This document shows, piece by piece, positions 43,385 through 52,437 of a stretch of DNA of 64,000 nt. The stretch spans positions 1 to 64,000 of the forward strand of contig JAQUWF010000003.1 of the NCBI GenBank assembly GCA_028692975.1, in the 5' to 3' direction. The translations under genes were made by a program, and so were the position numbers. Under the pieces are notes generated by a model. That model saw only the letters and a program-made list of their open reading frames with translations, had not been told where the DNA came from and did not search any database. The DNA is from Lachnospiraceae bacterium (GTDB lineage: Bacteria > Bacillota > Clostridia > Lachnospirales > Lachnospiraceae). Numbering within the stretch: position 1 is the stretch's first letter; every line of letters begins with the position of its first letter.

Positions 43385-45175
43385 TTATTCTTCTGTTTTC
43401 TCAATTTCCAGTCCCAGTTCTTCCAGTTGTTTTGGATCTACCGGCTGTGGAGCCTCCGACATAAGGTCAGACGCATCCTTTACCTTCGGGAACGCGATCA
43501 CGTCACGAATACTGTCCTTCTTCGCCATAAGCATCACCAGGCGATCCAGGCCGTAAGCCAGTCCCGCGTGCGGCGGAACTCCGTATTTGAATGCATTCAG
43601 CAGGAATCCAAACTGTTCATAAGCCTGCTCATGGGTAAATCCTAAGGCTTTGAGCATCATTTCCTGTACGTCATCCTGATGGATACGCACACTGCCGCCG
43701 CCGATCTCCGTACCATTCAGTACAATATCATAAGCTTTCGCACGCGCCTTGCCCGGATCTGATTCCACCAGTTCGATATCCTCGTCCATAGGCATGGTGA
43801 ATGGATGATGCATAGCCATGAAACGATTCTGCTCGTCAGACCATTCAAAAACAGGGAACTCGGTAACCCATACGAATTTGAATTCGTTCTTATCCAGCAG
43901 ATCTTTCTGTCTTGCGATCTCCAGACGCAGATTGCCCAGCACGTCATAAACCACTTTGTTCTTATCCGCAGCAAAGAGCAGCAGATCGCCAGGCTTACCG
44001 TCCATAGCAGAAACCAGAGCAGCCATCTGCTCGTCGGTCATGAATTTTGCAAAAGAAGATTTGTAAGAACCATCTTCATTGATAACCAGATAAGCAAGAC
44101 CCTTTGCGCCAAAGTCCTTTGCGAAATCAACCAGCTTGTCAATCTTCTTACGGGGCATGTCCCCCATGCCCTCTGCATTGAGACCACGCACGCTTCCGCC
44201 ATTGTCCAGCGCTCCTGTAAATACGCCAAAGCCACAGCCTGCAACCACATCCGATACGTCATGGAGTTCCATGCCGAAACGAAGGTCCGGCTTATCAGAG
44301 CCAAAACGATCCATGGCTTCCTGCCAGGTCATTCTCTGGATTGGCAACGCTACATCCACATCCAGCACTTCCTTGAACAGGAATGCAAGCAGTCTCTCAT
44401 TCACATCGATGACATCATCCACGTCCACAAAAGATAATTCCATATCGATCTGTGTGAATTCGGGCTGACGGTCTGCACGCAGATCCTCGTCACGGAAACA
44501 TCTTGCCAGCTGGAAATAACGGTCATATCCAGAGCACATAAGCAGCTGCTTGTAGATCTGCGGGCTCTGTGGCAGAGCATAAAAGCTGCCCGGATGCACA
44601 CGGCTGGGTACCAGATAATCTCTTGCACCTTCCGGCGTACTCTTCATCAGCATAGGAGTCTCGATCTCCAGAAAACCTTCCTGTGCCAGGAACTGACGGG
44701 TCAGGGTAGCCACCTGACTTCTCATGATAATATTAGACTGGATATCCGGTCTTCTAAGATCCAGATAGCGGTATTTCAGACGGATTTCATCCTTTGTCTT
44801 ACAGTCTTCCTCTATAGGAAATGGCGGTGTCTCAGCCTCTGATAAGACATGCAGGCTGTTTACACGTATCTCGATGGCACCTGTTGCCATATTTTCATTG
44901 GCTGCGCCGGATCGTGCTTCCACTTTACCTGTTACAGCAATAACGAACTCACTGCGGAGTTTTCCCGCTTTCTCAAATCCATCTTCATCGATACTTCCAT
45001 TTTCAAAAATAAGCTGCATGATACCGGAACGGTCTCTTAAGTCCACGAATACGATGCCCCCCTTGTTACGGTTTTTCTGCACCCAACCCATAAGGGTTAC
45101 TTCTTCTCCGATATTTGCTGTGGTGACCTCTGCGCACCGGTGTGTCCGATGCAGGCCCTTCATTGATTCTGCCAT
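43385..45175 (-). CDS. aspS: Aspartyl-tRNA synthetase
   Basis: A 596-residue class IIb synthetase. N-terminal OB anticodon domain (EVTLMGWVQKNRNKGGIVFVDLRDRSG), then motif 2 (FQLARCFRDEDLRADRQPEFTQ), a bacterial GAD insertion (about residues 300-420) and motif 3 (GLAYGLDRLVMLM). Length normal for the bacterial form. It follows hisS by 16 bp, so histidyl- and aspartyl-tRNA synthetases are co-expressed, a common order in Firmicutes. Whether it is discriminating or also charges tRNA-Asn cannot be told here. Confidence 0.97.
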   Translation of the reverse strand: MAESMKGLHRTHRCAEVTTANIGEEVTLMGWVQKNRNKGGIVFVDLRDRSGIMQLIFENGSIDEDGFEKAGKLRSEFVIAVTGKVEARSGAANENMATGAIEIRVNSLHVLSEAETPPFPIEEDCKTKDEIRLKYRYLDLRRPDIQSNIIMRSQVATLTRQFLAQEGFLEIETPMLMKSTPEGARDYLVPSRVHPGSFYALPQSPQIYKQLLMCSGYDRYFQLARCFRDEDLRADRQPEFTQIDMELSFVDVDDVIDVNERLLAFLFKEVLDVDVALPIQRMTWQEAMDRFGSDKPDLRFGMELHDVSDVVAGCGFGVFTGALDNGGSVRGLNAEGMGDMPRKKIDKLVDFAKDFGAKGLAYLVINEDGSYKSSFAKFMTDEQMAALVSAMDGKPGDLLLFAADKNKVVYDVLGNLRLEIARQKDLLDKNEFKFVWVTEFPVFEWSDEQNRFMAMHHPFTMPMDEDIELVESDPGKARAKAYDIVLNGTEIGGGSVRIHQDDVQEMMLKALGFTHEQAYEQFGFLLNAFKYGVPPHAGLAYGLDRLVMLMAKKDSIRDVIAFPKVKDASDLMSEAPQPVDPKQLEELGLEIEKTEE

Positions 45176-45191
45176 GATATTCTCCTCTTAT

Positions 45192-46442
45192 TTAGTTATT
45201 AAAAAATTCCTTAATGTCCTGATAGCCTTCGTTGTTCAGCTGTTCTTTCTGAAATTTTTTATTCTTTTTCATTACGGAAATAGCCACCTGTGTGCCGCTG
45301 GTACGCAGGATATTCGCTTCCTTAAATACATCGATCATCTTTTCTGGTGACATATTCTTCTCAATGAGGAATGCCACCTTGCCTTTGGCACTCGGCACAA
45401 CATAGCCCCGCTCTAAGAGCAGCATAACGATACGCTCAAATCCAATGGAAAATCCACATGCACATACATTCTGTCCCGTAAATTTGCCGATCATCTCATC
45501 GTAACGTCCGCCGCCGCCCACAGATCCACCGAATTCATCCATGGAAATCTCGAAGATAGGTCCTGTATAATAAGACATACCGCGCACCAGGGTAGGATCA
45601 AAAACAATCTTAAAGTCCGCAGATTTCACTTCGTTGACACTGTTGATGATCGTCTCCAGATTCGCCGCACTGTCTGCATCCAGCACATCTTTTAGCTTCT
45701 CTTTACAGTAGCGCACGCCTTCCACATCACCGGTAATCTCCTTGAAGAGTGCCAGATATTTATCAATATTCTCCTGGGGATAACCTTCCTTCGCCAGTTC
45801 CTCCGCCACACCGTCCAGACCGATCTTGTCCATCTTGTCCAGAATAATAAATACGGTATCGTACTCTTCCGGCGCAAAGCCACTGTACGCAGCCATAGCC
45901 TTTAAGATCTTTCTGTCATTAATGCGGATCGTGAAATTCTTAAAATTCAATTTGCCCAGAACCGTTGTCGTTGCCAGGATCAGTTCGATCTCAGCCAGGT
46001 AAGTCGGATCTCCCAGAATGTCAATATCGCACTGGGTAAACTGACGGAAACGGCCTCTCTGCGGGCGGTCCGCTCTCCATACGCTGCCGATCTGCAGTGC
46101 CTTAAAAGGAGAAGGCAGTTCATTGGCATTGTTGGAATAATATCTGGAAAGGGGTACGGTCAGATCATAGCGCAGACCGCCGTCCACCAGATCAGCCTCT
46201 GTCTTGGCTGTCTCCAGCTTGAGTTTTTCCCCTCTTTTCAAAATCTTGAAAATCAGTTTTTCATTTTCTCCGCCCTGCTTGCTGCACAGGTTCTCGATAT
46301 GCTCCACGCATGGTGTCTCGATAGAGCTAAACCCAAAAGTCGCATAGGTCTCTTTGATCATGTGAATGACATAATCGCGGATCTCCATCTCTCTTGGCAT
46401 AATATCTTTCATACCGGTAACCGGTTTTTTCTTCAAACTCAT
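45192..46442 (-). CDS. hisS: Histidyl-tRNA synthetase
   Basis: A 416-residue class II synthetase. Motif 2 is FRADRPQRGRFRQFTQCDID-like, and the His signatures LVRGMSYYTG and GGGGRYDEMIG are intact. The C-terminal anticodon-binding domain ends near residue 416. Start has AAAGGAGAG. It leads aspS. No T-box specifier structure is present in the 67-bp gap to the HD gene; only a short hairpin stands there. Confidence 0.96.
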   Translation of the reverse strand: MSLKKKPVTGMKDIMPREMEIRDYVIHMIKETYATFGFSSIETPCVEHIENLCSKQGGENEKLIFKILKRGEKLKLETAKTEADLVDGGLRYDLTVPLSRYYSNNANELPSPFKALQIGSVWRADRPQRGRFRQFTQCDIDILGDPTYLAEIELILATTTVLGKLNFKNFTIRINDRKILKAMAAYSGFAPEEYDTVFIILDKMDKIGLDGVAEELAKEGYPQENIDKYLALFKEITGDVEGVRYCKEKLKDVLDADSAANLETIINSVNEVKSADFKIVFDPTLVRGMSYYTGPIFEISMDEFGGSVGGGGRYDEMIGKFTGQNVCACGFSIGFERIVMLLLERGYVVPSAKGKVAFLIEKNMSPEKMIDVFKEANILRTSGTQVAISVMKKNKKFQKEQLNNEGYQDIKEFFNN

Positions 46443-46485
46443 TGTTTCTCTCCTTTTACTAGATTGGTGTGAATCACTTTCTCAC

Positions 46486-46509
46486 GATCTACGCAGTAAA
46501 TGCGTAGAC
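46486..46509 (-). other. Hairpin between the HD-GYP gene and hisS
   Basis: TCTACGCA pairs perfectly with TGCGTAGA around a five-base loop, 1 bp after the HD gene stop. No T-run follows, so it is not a clear terminator; it may protect the end of the HD message or delimit processing. Confidence 0.5.
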
Positions 46510-47094
46510 CTACTGAACAGTTATATTGGTTTTATATTTCAGCCCCACTGTGTGAGCGACTCGCTGGAATGCGAGGAAAATTTTCATATCGAAATTCTTC
46601 ACTTCGTCTATCATGAGTTCTATGGCCGCTTCCATATCGAAAGATTTCCGGTATGGCCTGTCGGTGGTCAGTGCCGCGAATACATCACAGACACGGATGA
46701 TCCTGGCACCCAGCGGTATTTCTACTCCGGACAGATTATCCGGATAACCACTGCCATCATAATTCTCATGATGATACAAAATACTCTGCAGAATAAAATG
46801 TGAATAACCGCGTTCCTTCAAAATCTCATAACTCAGTTTGGAATGCATACGCACATATTTCATTTCTTCTACCACCAAGGGCTCAATGCCATTGATGTAT
46901 CCTGTAAGTTTCAACTTGCCAATATCATGCAGCATACCTGCTATCGCCAGTTCCTGTCTCTGTTCCTCCGGCATTCCCAGTTCGCCAGCCACATCATAAA
47001 CCAGGTTGCTCACATAGATTCCATGATTCAATTCTTCTGCCAAATCATATTCCAGTATATGTCCACTGCCATGAAATTGCTGTAAGATGCCCAT
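46510..47094 (-). CDS. HD-GYP-type phosphohydrolase domain protein
   Basis: A 194-residue single-domain protein. HDIGK supplies the HD pair, and HHENYDGSGYPDNLSG is the HHExxDGxGYP signature of HD-GYP enzymes, which degrade cyclic di-GMP or related nucleotides. No receiver or sensor domain is attached. It sits between hemZ and hisS. Its nucleotide substrate is not known. Confidence 0.88.
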   Translation of the reverse strand: MGILQQFHGSGHILEYDLAEELNHGIYVSNLVYDVAGELGMPEEQRQELAIAGMLHDIGKLKLTGYINGIEPLVVEEMKYVRMHSKLSYEILKERGYSHFILQSILYHHENYDGSGYPDNLSGVEIPLGARIIRVCDVFAALTTDRPYRKSFDMEAAIELMIDEVKNFDMKIFLAFQRVAHTVGLKYKTNITVQ

Positions 47095-47106
47095 TTTTCT
47101 CCAGTC

Positions 47107-48576
47107 CTATTGCAAATACGTCTGTATTGCTTTTTCTTTGCGCTCTATCATCTCATCGATACGTTCTATATAGATTCCCACATCCTTGACATTTTCCACA
47201 CGTTCGATGCGCTCGCCCCGGTCGAAGACCAGTTTGGTCGCCGCACCGGCACCTACTGCCATGATGGTCTGTTTTTCTTCCATAATCAGTATATTGTATA
47301 TCCCGGCTTTGTCAACCTTGGCATAGCCCACGTTTTCCATATTGCCCTTCATATTCTTCTGGCGATAAAGGTAATACGGCCCCATCTCCATACTCTGGGC
47401 ACATTTTGCCGCCATATCCATGATCTTCTGATTGTTCTCAAACGACATTTCCTTATACTGGTCCCGGAACATATTAAGCCTTGCCGCGCGCTTTACCGCA
47501 AGGGAATGTATGGTCAGACTGTCCGGATCTAAGGCTTTTATCTCCTTCAGCGTATGTTCCATCATCTCCTGTGTCTCACCGGGAAGTCCCACGATAAGAT
47601 CCATGTTGATATTGTCGAAGCCATTCTCCCGCGCAAGATAAAATGCCTGCTTCGTATCCTCCACCGTATGGCGGCGCCCGATGATATCCAGCGTCTCCTG
47701 ATTCATGGTCTGGGGATTGACCGAGATACGCGTCACCGGATACTTGCGGATCACCTTTAGTTTCTCGTCTGTAATGCTGTCCGGACGCCCCGCTTCTATG
47801 GTGTATTCCTCCAGATAATCAAAGGAAAAACTCTTCTGTATATGTGCCAGCAGCCGTTCCATCTGATAAGGTTCCAGAGTCGTTGGCGTTCCACCGCCCA
47901 TGTAAATGGTATTTAATTTTTTATGTGCAAACTTCTGGCTGACATAGGTGATTTCCCTGCACAGGGTATCCAGATATTCATCCACCCGCTTCGTCCACTG
48001 CTTCAGCGGATAAGAGCTGAAGGAACAGTACAGACAGATGCTTGGGCAGAATGGAATGCCCACATAGAGGCTGTACCCCTGCTCATAATCTATGTTTTTC
48101 AGGATATCCCGCTCCCGATTGGCTATAGTCACACACAGTGCCGTCTTGGCATGGTTGGTGTAATATGTCTCCCGGAGATAATTGGCAGTCTCCACATTGG
48201 TCCTGCCCTCCTCGATTAGCTTCATGGCAATCTTGGTCGGGCGGATGCCGCTTAAGGTTCCCCAGGGAAGCTGCCTTCCGGTCACCTGGGATAGCCCTTT
48301 GTAAAGCAGCTGCTTTAACTGGTTTTTCGTTTCCTTCCGGTCCAGATAATAATCCAGGGAAATGCTTTCCCCGAAAACCTGCTGTGCATCATCCCGCACG
48401 GTAATGGTGATGCTCTCCGGCGTATAATCCAAGCAGATCTTCGTCTCCTGGTCCGCCTGGATTTCCTCTGTCACCTGCACCTCTTCCTGAGCAATGGATA
48501 CCTCTGCCTCCGTATAGAAGCTTTTGACCAGGGAATACACATCGTATTCAAAATCATTTTTGTTAAACTGTATCAC
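47107..48576 (-). CDS. hemZ: HemZ-like radical SAM coproporphyrinogen III dehydrogenase family protein
   Basis: About 489 residues. An N-terminal domain of about 120 residues leads to WGTLSGIRPTK, a HemZ hallmark, then the radical SAM core with CPSICLYC binding the 4Fe-4S cluster. Family members are related to oxygen-independent coproporphyrinogen III oxidase, but the real substrate in Clostridia lacking heme synthesis is uncertain. The start is unclear: GTG at 48576, four bases after the MBL stop, gives MIQFNKNDFEYD and best fits the family; ATG at 48609 would overlap by 29 bp. Neither has a strong ribosome site, suggesting translational coupling. Confidence 0.87.
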   Translation of the reverse strand: MIQFNKNDFEYDVYSLVKSFYTEAEVSIAQEEVQVTEEIQADQETKICLDYTPESITITVRDDAQQVFGESISLDYYLDRKETKNQLKQLLYKGLSQVTGRQLPWGTLSGIRPTKIAMKLIEEGRTNVETANYLRETYYTNHAKTALCVTIANRERDILKNIDYEQGYSLYVGIPFCPSICLYCSFSSYPLKQWTKRVDEYLDTLCREITYVSQKFAHKKLNTIYMGGGTPTTLEPYQMERLLAHIQKSFSFDYLEEYTIEAGRPDSITDEKLKVIRKYPVTRISVNPQTMNQETLDIIGRRHTVEDTKQAFYLARENGFDNINMDLIVGLPGETQEMMEHTLKEIKALDPDSLTIHSLAVKRAARLNMFRDQYKEMSFENNQKIMDMAAKCAQSMEMGPYYLYRQKNMKGNMENVGYAKVDKAGIYNILIMEEKQTIMAVGAGAATKLVFDRGERIERVENVKDVGIYIERIDEMIERKEKAIQTYLQ

Positions 48577-48580
48577 TACC

Positions 48581-49216
48581 TTATGCAAAGGGATTGTACC
48601 TCTTTTCATGTTCGATGGTGGTCTCATCCATATGGCCCGGATAGACCTTGACCTGATCCGGCAGATCTTCCAGAAGCTGCCGCAGACTCTGCTGCAGGGC
48701 TCTGCCGCTGCCCGTGGGAAGGTCTGTCCTGCCCACAGATTCTGCGAACAGTGTATCCCCGCTAAAGAGCATGTCATAATCTTTCAGATAATAACAGACG
48801 CTGCCCTCCGTATGGCCCGGTGTATGCAGTACCTGGATAGCAAAGCCAGCAAGCCCCAATACCTCCCCGTCACGGACGAATTCATCCGCGGACGTGGTGT
48901 ATGCCTGTCCCAGCATGGAGGAAGAACAATTCAGCATGGCATTTCCCAGCATATCCTTCTCGCCCTCGTAAATATATACGGCTGCATGGGAATAGAGATT
49001 CTTCAATCCATTGACCGCCATAATGTGGTCAAAATGGCCATGGGTCAAAAGGATGGCCACCGGCACTGACTCCATATCCTCCACCAGATTCTGGATAGCC
49101 ATCACATCGTCCGCCGGATCGATGATGATCGATTCGTGCGTCTCTGTATTAGCCAGAACATAGCAGTTTGTGCCCACGGGCCCCAGCACCCGTTTCTTTA
49201 ATGTGTAATCTATCAT
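48581..49216 (-). CDS. Metallo-beta-lactamase-fold hydrolase (glyoxalase II-like)
   Basis: A 211-residue MBL-fold protein. LLTHGHFDHI is the HxHxDH zinc motif, with later His in TPGHTEGS and the final one in HMDE. Size and motifs match the short hydroxyacylglutathione-hydrolase-like group common after rel in Clostridia. The start at 49216 follows the rel stop by 4 bp with an AGG-containing site; an open frame to 49252 lies inside rel. True glyoxalase activity is unproven. Confidence 0.88.
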   Translation of the reverse strand: MIDYTLKKRVLGPVGTNCYVLANTETHESIIIDPADDVMAIQNLVEDMESVPVAILLTHGHFDHIMAVNGLKNLYSHAAVYIYEGEKDMLGNAMLNCSSSMLGQAYTTSADEFVRDGEVLGLAGFAIQVLHTPGHTEGSVCYYLKDYDMLFSGDTLFAESVGRTDLPTGSGRALQQSLRQLLEDLPDQVKVYPGHMDETTIEHEKRYNPFA

Positions 49217-49220
49217 TTGA

Positions 49221-51524
49221 TCAACCTGTCGTCCTTTCAATATCCATAACACTGTCTATCTGCCGGATCTTCTCAATGAGCACATTGAGCTCCTCCACGC
49301 TGTGTACGCTGAAGGCAATAGACAAAGTAGCTGTTCCCTGCTTGCTGGTACGCACATTCAAAGAGGACATATCGATCTTCTTCTCTGTGAATATCTTGGA
49401 AATATCCACAAGCAGGCCGGTACGGTTGGAAGCATATACGTTGATTTCCGCAGAATATACCTCCTGGCTGCCTGTATTCTCCACACCCTGCCATTCCGCA
49501 TCGATGAGGCGCACCCGGTCAGCCTCGCTCATATGGATCACATTGACACAATCCGTCCTGTGAATGGACACGCCTCTGCCCCTGGTGATAAAACCAACGA
49601 TCTCATCTCCCGGGATTGGATTGCAGCATTTGGAGAAGCGCACCGCCACGTCATGGATACCTTTTACCACGATGCCGCCCTTCTGGCTCTTGGCCACAGG
49701 AAGCTTCTCTTTATTCTCAGACGCCGCCTCCAGCACCTTCTCATCGGTAATATGCTTCTGATGATCCTTCACATACAGATCCACCAGTTTGTTCAGCACC
49801 TGGCCTTCCTTCAGTCCGCCGTGTCCGATGGCTGCCAGCACAGAATCCCAGTCACGGAATCCATATTTGTGCATAACGGCTTCCATATATTTAGGCTTGA
49901 GCATATCGCTGATCACATGCCCCTTAGCCTTGGCATATTGATTCAGCATATCCTTGCCGCGCACGATGTTGTCTTCCTTTAATTCTGCACGGAACCACTG
50001 GTTGATCTTATTCTTCGCCTGAGTACTCTTAACGATCTTCAGCCAGTCGCGGCTGGGACCCTTAGAATTCCCGGAGGTGATGATTTCCACCCGGTCTCCG
50101 TTTTTGATCACATATTCGATGGGCACCAGTTTGCCGTTGACTCTGGCTCCTACCATTTTATTCCCCACGGCACTGTGCACGCTGTAGGCGAAATCGATGG
50201 TATTCGATCCGTTGGGCAGTGTCTTTACGTCTCCCGCCGGACTGAAGCAATATACATTCTCCGCAAAAAGATCCAGATCGCTCTTTAAAAGGCTTAAGAA
50301 TTCCCGGTTGTCCGACATATCCTTCTGCCATTCCAGGATCTGGCGCAGCCAGCTGAGTTTCTCTTCCTCCTGCTGGGCGCTGGTCTTCTTGCCGTCTGAA
50401 GCTTCCTTATATTTCCAATGGGCTGCAATACCATATTCTGCTGTCTTGTGCATCTCAAAGGTACGGATCTGGATCTCAAAAGGCTGCCCCTTGGGTCCGA
50501 TCAAAGTCGTATGCAGAGACTGGTACATATTGGGCTTCGGCATAGCGATATAGTCTTTGAATCGCCCAGGAATCGGCTTATACATCTCATGGATCACACC
50601 CAGAGCCGCATAGCAGTCCTTCACAGTCTCAACGATAATACGCACAGCGAACAGATCATAAATCTGCTCAATGCTCTTGTCCTGATTGACCATCTTCTTA
50701 TATATACTGAAAAAATGTTTGATACGCCCATCCACCATAGCCTCAATATTGGCCGCCTGAACATGTTCTCGCACCTCACCGACGATCTGATCTACGAAGT
50801 CCTGCCGCTCACTCTTGCGCAGAGCAACCTTGTCTACCAGATCGTAATACACCTCCGGCTGGAGATATTTCAAAGCCAGGTCATCCAGTTCGATCTTGAT
50901 CTTGGAAATACCAAGTCTCTGAGCGATGGGTGCATAGATATCCATAGTCTCACGGGCTTTTTCCTTCTGCTTTGCCTCGGTCATATAACCAAGCGTACGC
51001 ATATTATGCAGACGATCGGCCAGTTTGATCAATATGACACGAATATCCTTGGCCATAGCCAAAAACATTTTACGCAGATTTTCCGCCTGGACTTCCACCT
51101 TATCCGCAGAATAGGACAATTGTCCCAGTTTGGTGACACCATCCACCAACAGAGCAACTTCTTCGTTAAACTCTTTGCCCACTTCCTCGGTGGTCATGAC
51201 CGTATCTTCCACCACATCATGGAGCAGGCCTGCGATAATCGTCTCCTTGTCCAGTTCCAGATCCGCCAGGATGATTGCCACACATAGTGGATGAATGATA
51301 TAGGGCTCACCGGATTTGCGTGCCTGTCCTTCATGGGCATCCCGTGCCAGCTTGTAGGCTTTTTCGATCATGGACAGGTCTGTAGACGGATGATATTTCT
51401 GAACACTGGAAATAAGCTCCTGATACAAAGTCTCAGGGGCTGTAAAATCCTGCATGGTCTTCAGGTTTGCATCGATTTTCTGGAGATCATGCTCTTCTGT
51501 TGTTTTAACGTCACTTTTTCCCAT
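49221..51524 (-). CDS. rel: Bifunctional (p)ppGpp synthetase/hydrolase Rel
   Basis: A 767-residue long-form RSH enzyme that makes and degrades (p)ppGpp. The HD hydrolase domain has HDVVEDT and LADRLHNMRT, the synthetase domain has GRIKHFFSIYKKM and the DYIAMPKPNMYQSLHT stretch, TGS starts at FCFSPAGDVKTLPNGS, and the C terminus has zinc-finger-like CCNPIPGD and an ACT domain. Both catalytic halves look intact, so it is the bifunctional Rel of Firmicutes. It lies after apt, with a 103-bp duplicated repeat between the genes. Confidence 0.97.
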   Translation of the reverse strand: MGKSDVKTTEEHDLQKIDANLKTMQDFTAPETLYQELISSVQKYHPSTDLSMIEKAYKLARDAHEGQARKSGEPYIIHPLCVAIILADLELDKETIIAGLLHDVVEDTVMTTEEVGKEFNEEVALLVDGVTKLGQLSYSADKVEVQAENLRKMFLAMAKDIRVILIKLADRLHNMRTLGYMTEAKQKEKARETMDIYAPIAQRLGISKIKIELDDLALKYLQPEVYYDLVDKVALRKSERQDFVDQIVGEVREHVQAANIEAMVDGRIKHFFSIYKKMVNQDKSIEQIYDLFAVRIIVETVKDCYAALGVIHEMYKPIPGRFKDYIAMPKPNMYQSLHTTLIGPKGQPFEIQIRTFEMHKTAEYGIAAHWKYKEASDGKKTSAQQEEEKLSWLRQILEWQKDMSDNREFLSLLKSDLDLFAENVYCFSPAGDVKTLPNGSNTIDFAYSVHSAVGNKMVGARVNGKLVPIEYVIKNGDRVEIITSGNSKGPSRDWLKIVKSTQAKNKINQWFRAELKEDNIVRGKDMLNQYAKAKGHVISDMLKPKYMEAVMHKYGFRDWDSVLAAIGHGGLKEGQVLNKLVDLYVKDHQKHITDEKVLEAASENKEKLPVAKSQKGGIVVKGIHDVAVRFSKCCNPIPGDEIVGFITRGRGVSIHRTDCVNVIHMSEADRVRLIDAEWQGVENTGSQEVYSAEINVYASNRTGLLVDISKIFTEKKIDMSSLNVRTSKQGTATLSIAFSVHSVEELNVLIEKIRQIDSVMDIERTTG

Positions 51525-51540
51525 AAAATCTCCTCATTAT

Positions 51541-51746
51541 ATCATGAACACTAAACTCGAAAACACCTCGCTAAGTGTTCAGATGTGCATTCTCACTAAG
51601 TTCAATCTGCGCTCCGCTTGATTTCTCTAAGTGTTCATAGTATATCATGAACACTAAACTCGAAAACACCTCGCTAAGTGTTCAGATGTGCATTCTCACT
51701 AAGTTCAATCTGCGCTCCGCTTGATTTCTCTAAGTGTTCATAGTAT
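51541..51746. repeat. 103-bp tandem duplication with inverted repeats, between rel and apt
   Basis: Two copies of a 103-bp unit abut (51541-51643 and 51644-51746) with no difference seen. Each unit begins ATCATGAACACT and ends CTAAGTGTTCATAGTAT, so AGTGTTCAT and ATGAACACT form a 9-bp hairpin across the junction. The unit is probably a dispersed intergenic element that duplicated recently. No gene is present. Confidence 0.95.
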
Positions 51747-51749
51747 ATC

Positions 51750-52274
51750 TTATTTTCCGTCGTAACAGATTACCGATGCAACATTATAGCCTTTCAGTCG
51801 GTCCCTTCCATGTAATCCCGCCAGTTCCATAAGAAAAATAACCTTGGTCACAATACCGCCAAGTCCCTCAATCAATTTAATGCTTGCTTCAATGGTGCCT
51901 CCGGTAGCGATGAGATCATCCACGATAACCACCTTCTGTCCCGGGCGGATAGAGTCCCGGTGCATCTCGATCTCCGCAGAACCATACTCCAGATCATAGT
52001 GCATGGCAACTGTCTCACATGGCAGTTTGCCCTTTTTACGAATGGGCACAAACGCTTTGTGCATATTATAAGCGATGGGAACGCCGAATATAAAACCTCT
52101 GGACTCTGTTCCGCATACTACATCTACTTCTGTTCCATCTAAAAGATGCTCCATAGAGTCGATAGCCAGCTGCAGACCCTCCGCATCCTGCAAAACACTT
52201 GTAACATCCCGGAAAATAACTCCTTCTTCCGGGAAATCCGGAATACTTCTAACATAATCTTCAATCTTTTTCAT
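51750..52274 (-). CDS. apt: Adenine phosphoribosyltransferase
   Basis: A 174-residue enzyme making AMP from adenine and PRPP. The PRPP loop VVIVDDLIATGGT is complete, with the N-terminal RSIPDFPEEGVIFRD also typical. The start at 52274 (MKKIEDYV) is set by GGGAG seven bases upstream; an open frame to 52331 runs through the leader. apt upstream of rel is common in Firmicutes and couples purine salvage and stringent response. Confidence 0.96.
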   Translation of the reverse strand: MKKIEDYVRSIPDFPEEGVIFRDVTSVLQDAEGLQLAIDSMEHLLDGTEVDVVCGTESRGFIFGVPIAYNMHKAFVPIRKKGKLPCETVAMHYDLEYGSAEIEMHRDSIRPGQKVVIVDDLIATGGTIEASIKLIEGLGGIVTKVIFLMELAGLHGRDRLKGYNVASVICYDGK

Positions 52275-52357
52275 GACATTGCTCCCATCTGATTTTGTCG
52301 TATTGTAACGCTTCAGCAGAAATCCCATCACCCAAGGCGATTTTCATGGATTTCTGC

Positions 52358-52392
52358 GTCGTAACTGGTCAGATAATGACCAGTTACGACGT
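52358..52392. promoter_or_regulatory. Perfect 15-bp-arm palindrome in the apt leader
   Basis: CGTCGTAACTGGTCA pairs perfectly with its inverse across GATAA. It begins about 10 bp after the expected apt transcription start and has no T-run after it on the minus strand, so it is an RNA hairpin, an operator or a decapitated terminator of recJ. Confidence 0.8.
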
Positions 52393-52408
52393 ATTTTATA
52401 CCCAAATA

Positions 52409-52437
52409 GTATAGCATCATTTTATGAAGGAATCAAT
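52409..52437 (-). promoter_or_regulatory. Promoter of apt
   Basis: TTGATT (52432-52437) and TATACT (52409-52414) are 17 bp apart on the minus strand. The -35 box overlaps the end of recJ. Confidence 0.65.

Noticed and set aside
46443..46510. T-box leader of hisS
   Set aside because: The gap is only 67 bp and lacks the T-box bulge and a terminator/antiterminator pair; only one hairpin is present.
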